From NCBI GenBank assembly GCA_025362915.1, contig JANYEU010000163.1, forward strand, positions 1 to 5,651: 5,651 bases of DNA, in the 5' to 3' direction. Shown in pieces: positions 5,029 to 5,651 of the stretch. Every line of letters starts with the position of its first letter. Position 1 is the first letter of the stretch. The notes under the pieces were generated by a model, which ran no database searches, was not told the origin of the DNA, and saw only the letters and a list, made by a program, of their open reading frames with translations. Source of the stretch: Chitinophagaceae bacterium (lineage in GTDB: Bacteria > Bacteroidota > Bacteroidia > Chitinophagales > Chitinophagaceae). The position numbers were made by a program, and so were the translations under genes.

Positions 5029-5651
5029 CTAAATATTCAATCCGCCACACACACTCAATACCTGTCCTGTAATATAACTACTCAAGTCACTGGCTAAGAA
5101 CAAGATAGTATTGGCTATTTCTTCGGCTTTGCCAAATCGTCCCAAAGGAATTTTCTTTAAAAAGTCTGCTGCCCCTGCTCCGTCTTGCAAATAATGCGTC
5201 ATGTCTGTTTCTACAAATCCTGGTGCAATGGCATTACAACGGATATTACGACTTCCCAACTCAGCAGCTATTGATTTTGTAAAGCCTATTATCCCTGCCT
5301 TGCTTGCTGCGTAACTACTTTGCCCGGCATTGCCACGAATACCAATGATAGAACTCATATTAATGATGGTACCCGTTTTTGCCTTCATCATTGGCTTGAT
5401 AACTTGCTTGGTAATATTAAAAACACTCTTCAGGTTTATGTCTATCACGTCATCCCATTGTTGTTCCGTCATACGGAGTAATAGGTTGTCCTTACTAATG
5501 CCCGCATTATTCACACAAATATCTATTTGTCCAAATACACTCAATACATCACTTACAAAAGCCTCAGCTTCCGCAAAGTTGGCTGCATTACTCTTATAGG
5601 CTTTTGCTTTTACGCCCAATCCTTGCAATTTTCTTTCCAGTGCTGAGATCG
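5029..5651 (-). CDS. fabG: 3-oxoacyl-[acyl-carrier-protein] reductase FabG (5' end outside window)
   Basis: FabG reduces 3-oxoacyl-ACP to 3-hydroxyacyl-ACP with NADPH, the first reduction of each fatty acid elongation cycle. The coding frame stays open to the right edge; the leucine TTG at 5628 is internal, since codons before it (ISALERK) continue the family pattern. Counting from that TTG as residue 1: NNAG at 40-43, active-site Asn65 in INLKS, Ser93, Tyr106 and Lys110 of the SDR catalytic set (SSYAASKAG), then APGFVETDM (135-143) and the ending VCGGLNI. The Ser-Tyr spacing of 13 equals that of E. coli FabG (Ser138, Tyr151), and an offset of 45 gives a total near 244 residues. About 38 residues, including the glycine-rich NADP-binding TGxxxGIG loop, are therefore missing to the right. 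Many SDR enzymes look alike, but the NNAGISKDNLLLRMT segment is the typical FabG form. Confidence 0.92.
   Translation of the reverse strand, partial: ISALERKLQGLGVKAKAYKSNAANFAEAEAFVSDVLSVFGQIDICVNNAGISKDNLLLRMTEQQWDDVIDINLKSVFNITKQVIKPMMKAKTGTIINMSSIIGIRGNAGQSSYAASKAGIIGFTKSIAAELGSRNIRCNAIAPGFVETDMTHYLQDGAGAADFLKKIPLGRFGKAEEIANTILFLASDLSSYITGQVLSVCGGLNI

Noticed and set aside
5626..5628. TTG as the start of fabG
   Set aside because: Codons upstream (ISALERK) match the expected FabG helix, and the Rossmann glycine loop would be missing; the gene simply continues beyond the window.

Overview
The window looks like chromosomal DNA of a Bacteroidota bacterium, probably of the Chitinophagaceae/Sphingobacteriia type. 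This rests on AT-rich intergenic DNA, start codons without clear Shine-Dalgarno sequences, a TAnnTTTG-type -7 promoter element upstream of ffh, and the flavour of the ABC ATPase, lipoprotein and FabG proteins. The taxon is inferred from sequence style, not from a marker search.

Layout: (i) 1-224 is the end of an IS256-family insertion sequence, with the first 55 codons of its transposase on the minus strand and a probable terminal inverted repeat at about 202-223. (ii) 225-603 has no convincing gene. It holds a perfect 35-bp inverted repeat (229-263 / 293-327), a seven-unit 21-bp tandem array built on TTTTGGGAAGAA (283-429), a terminator hairpin (502-538) and a short ACGT/TA-rich stretch. (iii) 604-1941 (minus) is a complete ffh, the signal recognition particle GTPase. 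(iv) 2111-3253 (plus) is a membrane-anchored family 2 glycosyltransferase, divergent from ffh. (v) 3257-4249 (minus) is a stand-alone ABC transporter ATPase with a TOBE-like tail, converging on the glycosyltransferase with only 3 bp between stop codons. (vi) 4395-4916 (plus) is a small predicted lipoprotein of unknown function, divergent from the ATPase. (vii) A strong bidirectional terminator (4943-4974) separates it from (viii) a fabG on the minus strand, 5029 to the right edge, lacking roughly its first 38 codons.

The genes do not form one operon or pathway. Orientation changes at almost every gene, so most are single transcription units: protein targeting (Ffh), envelope glycan synthesis (glycosyltransferase), import or export energy (ATPase), surface lipoprotein, and fatty acid synthesis (FabG). 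Nothing here is an evident defence or mobile-cargo system. The one stretch ordinary annotation does not explain is the repeat region between the IS end and ffh. Its units are spaced exactly 21 bp (two helical turns, or seven codons), they stay open on the minus strand as an FFPK-type heptapeptide repeat, and part of the array has been copied in inverted orientation right beside the IS end.
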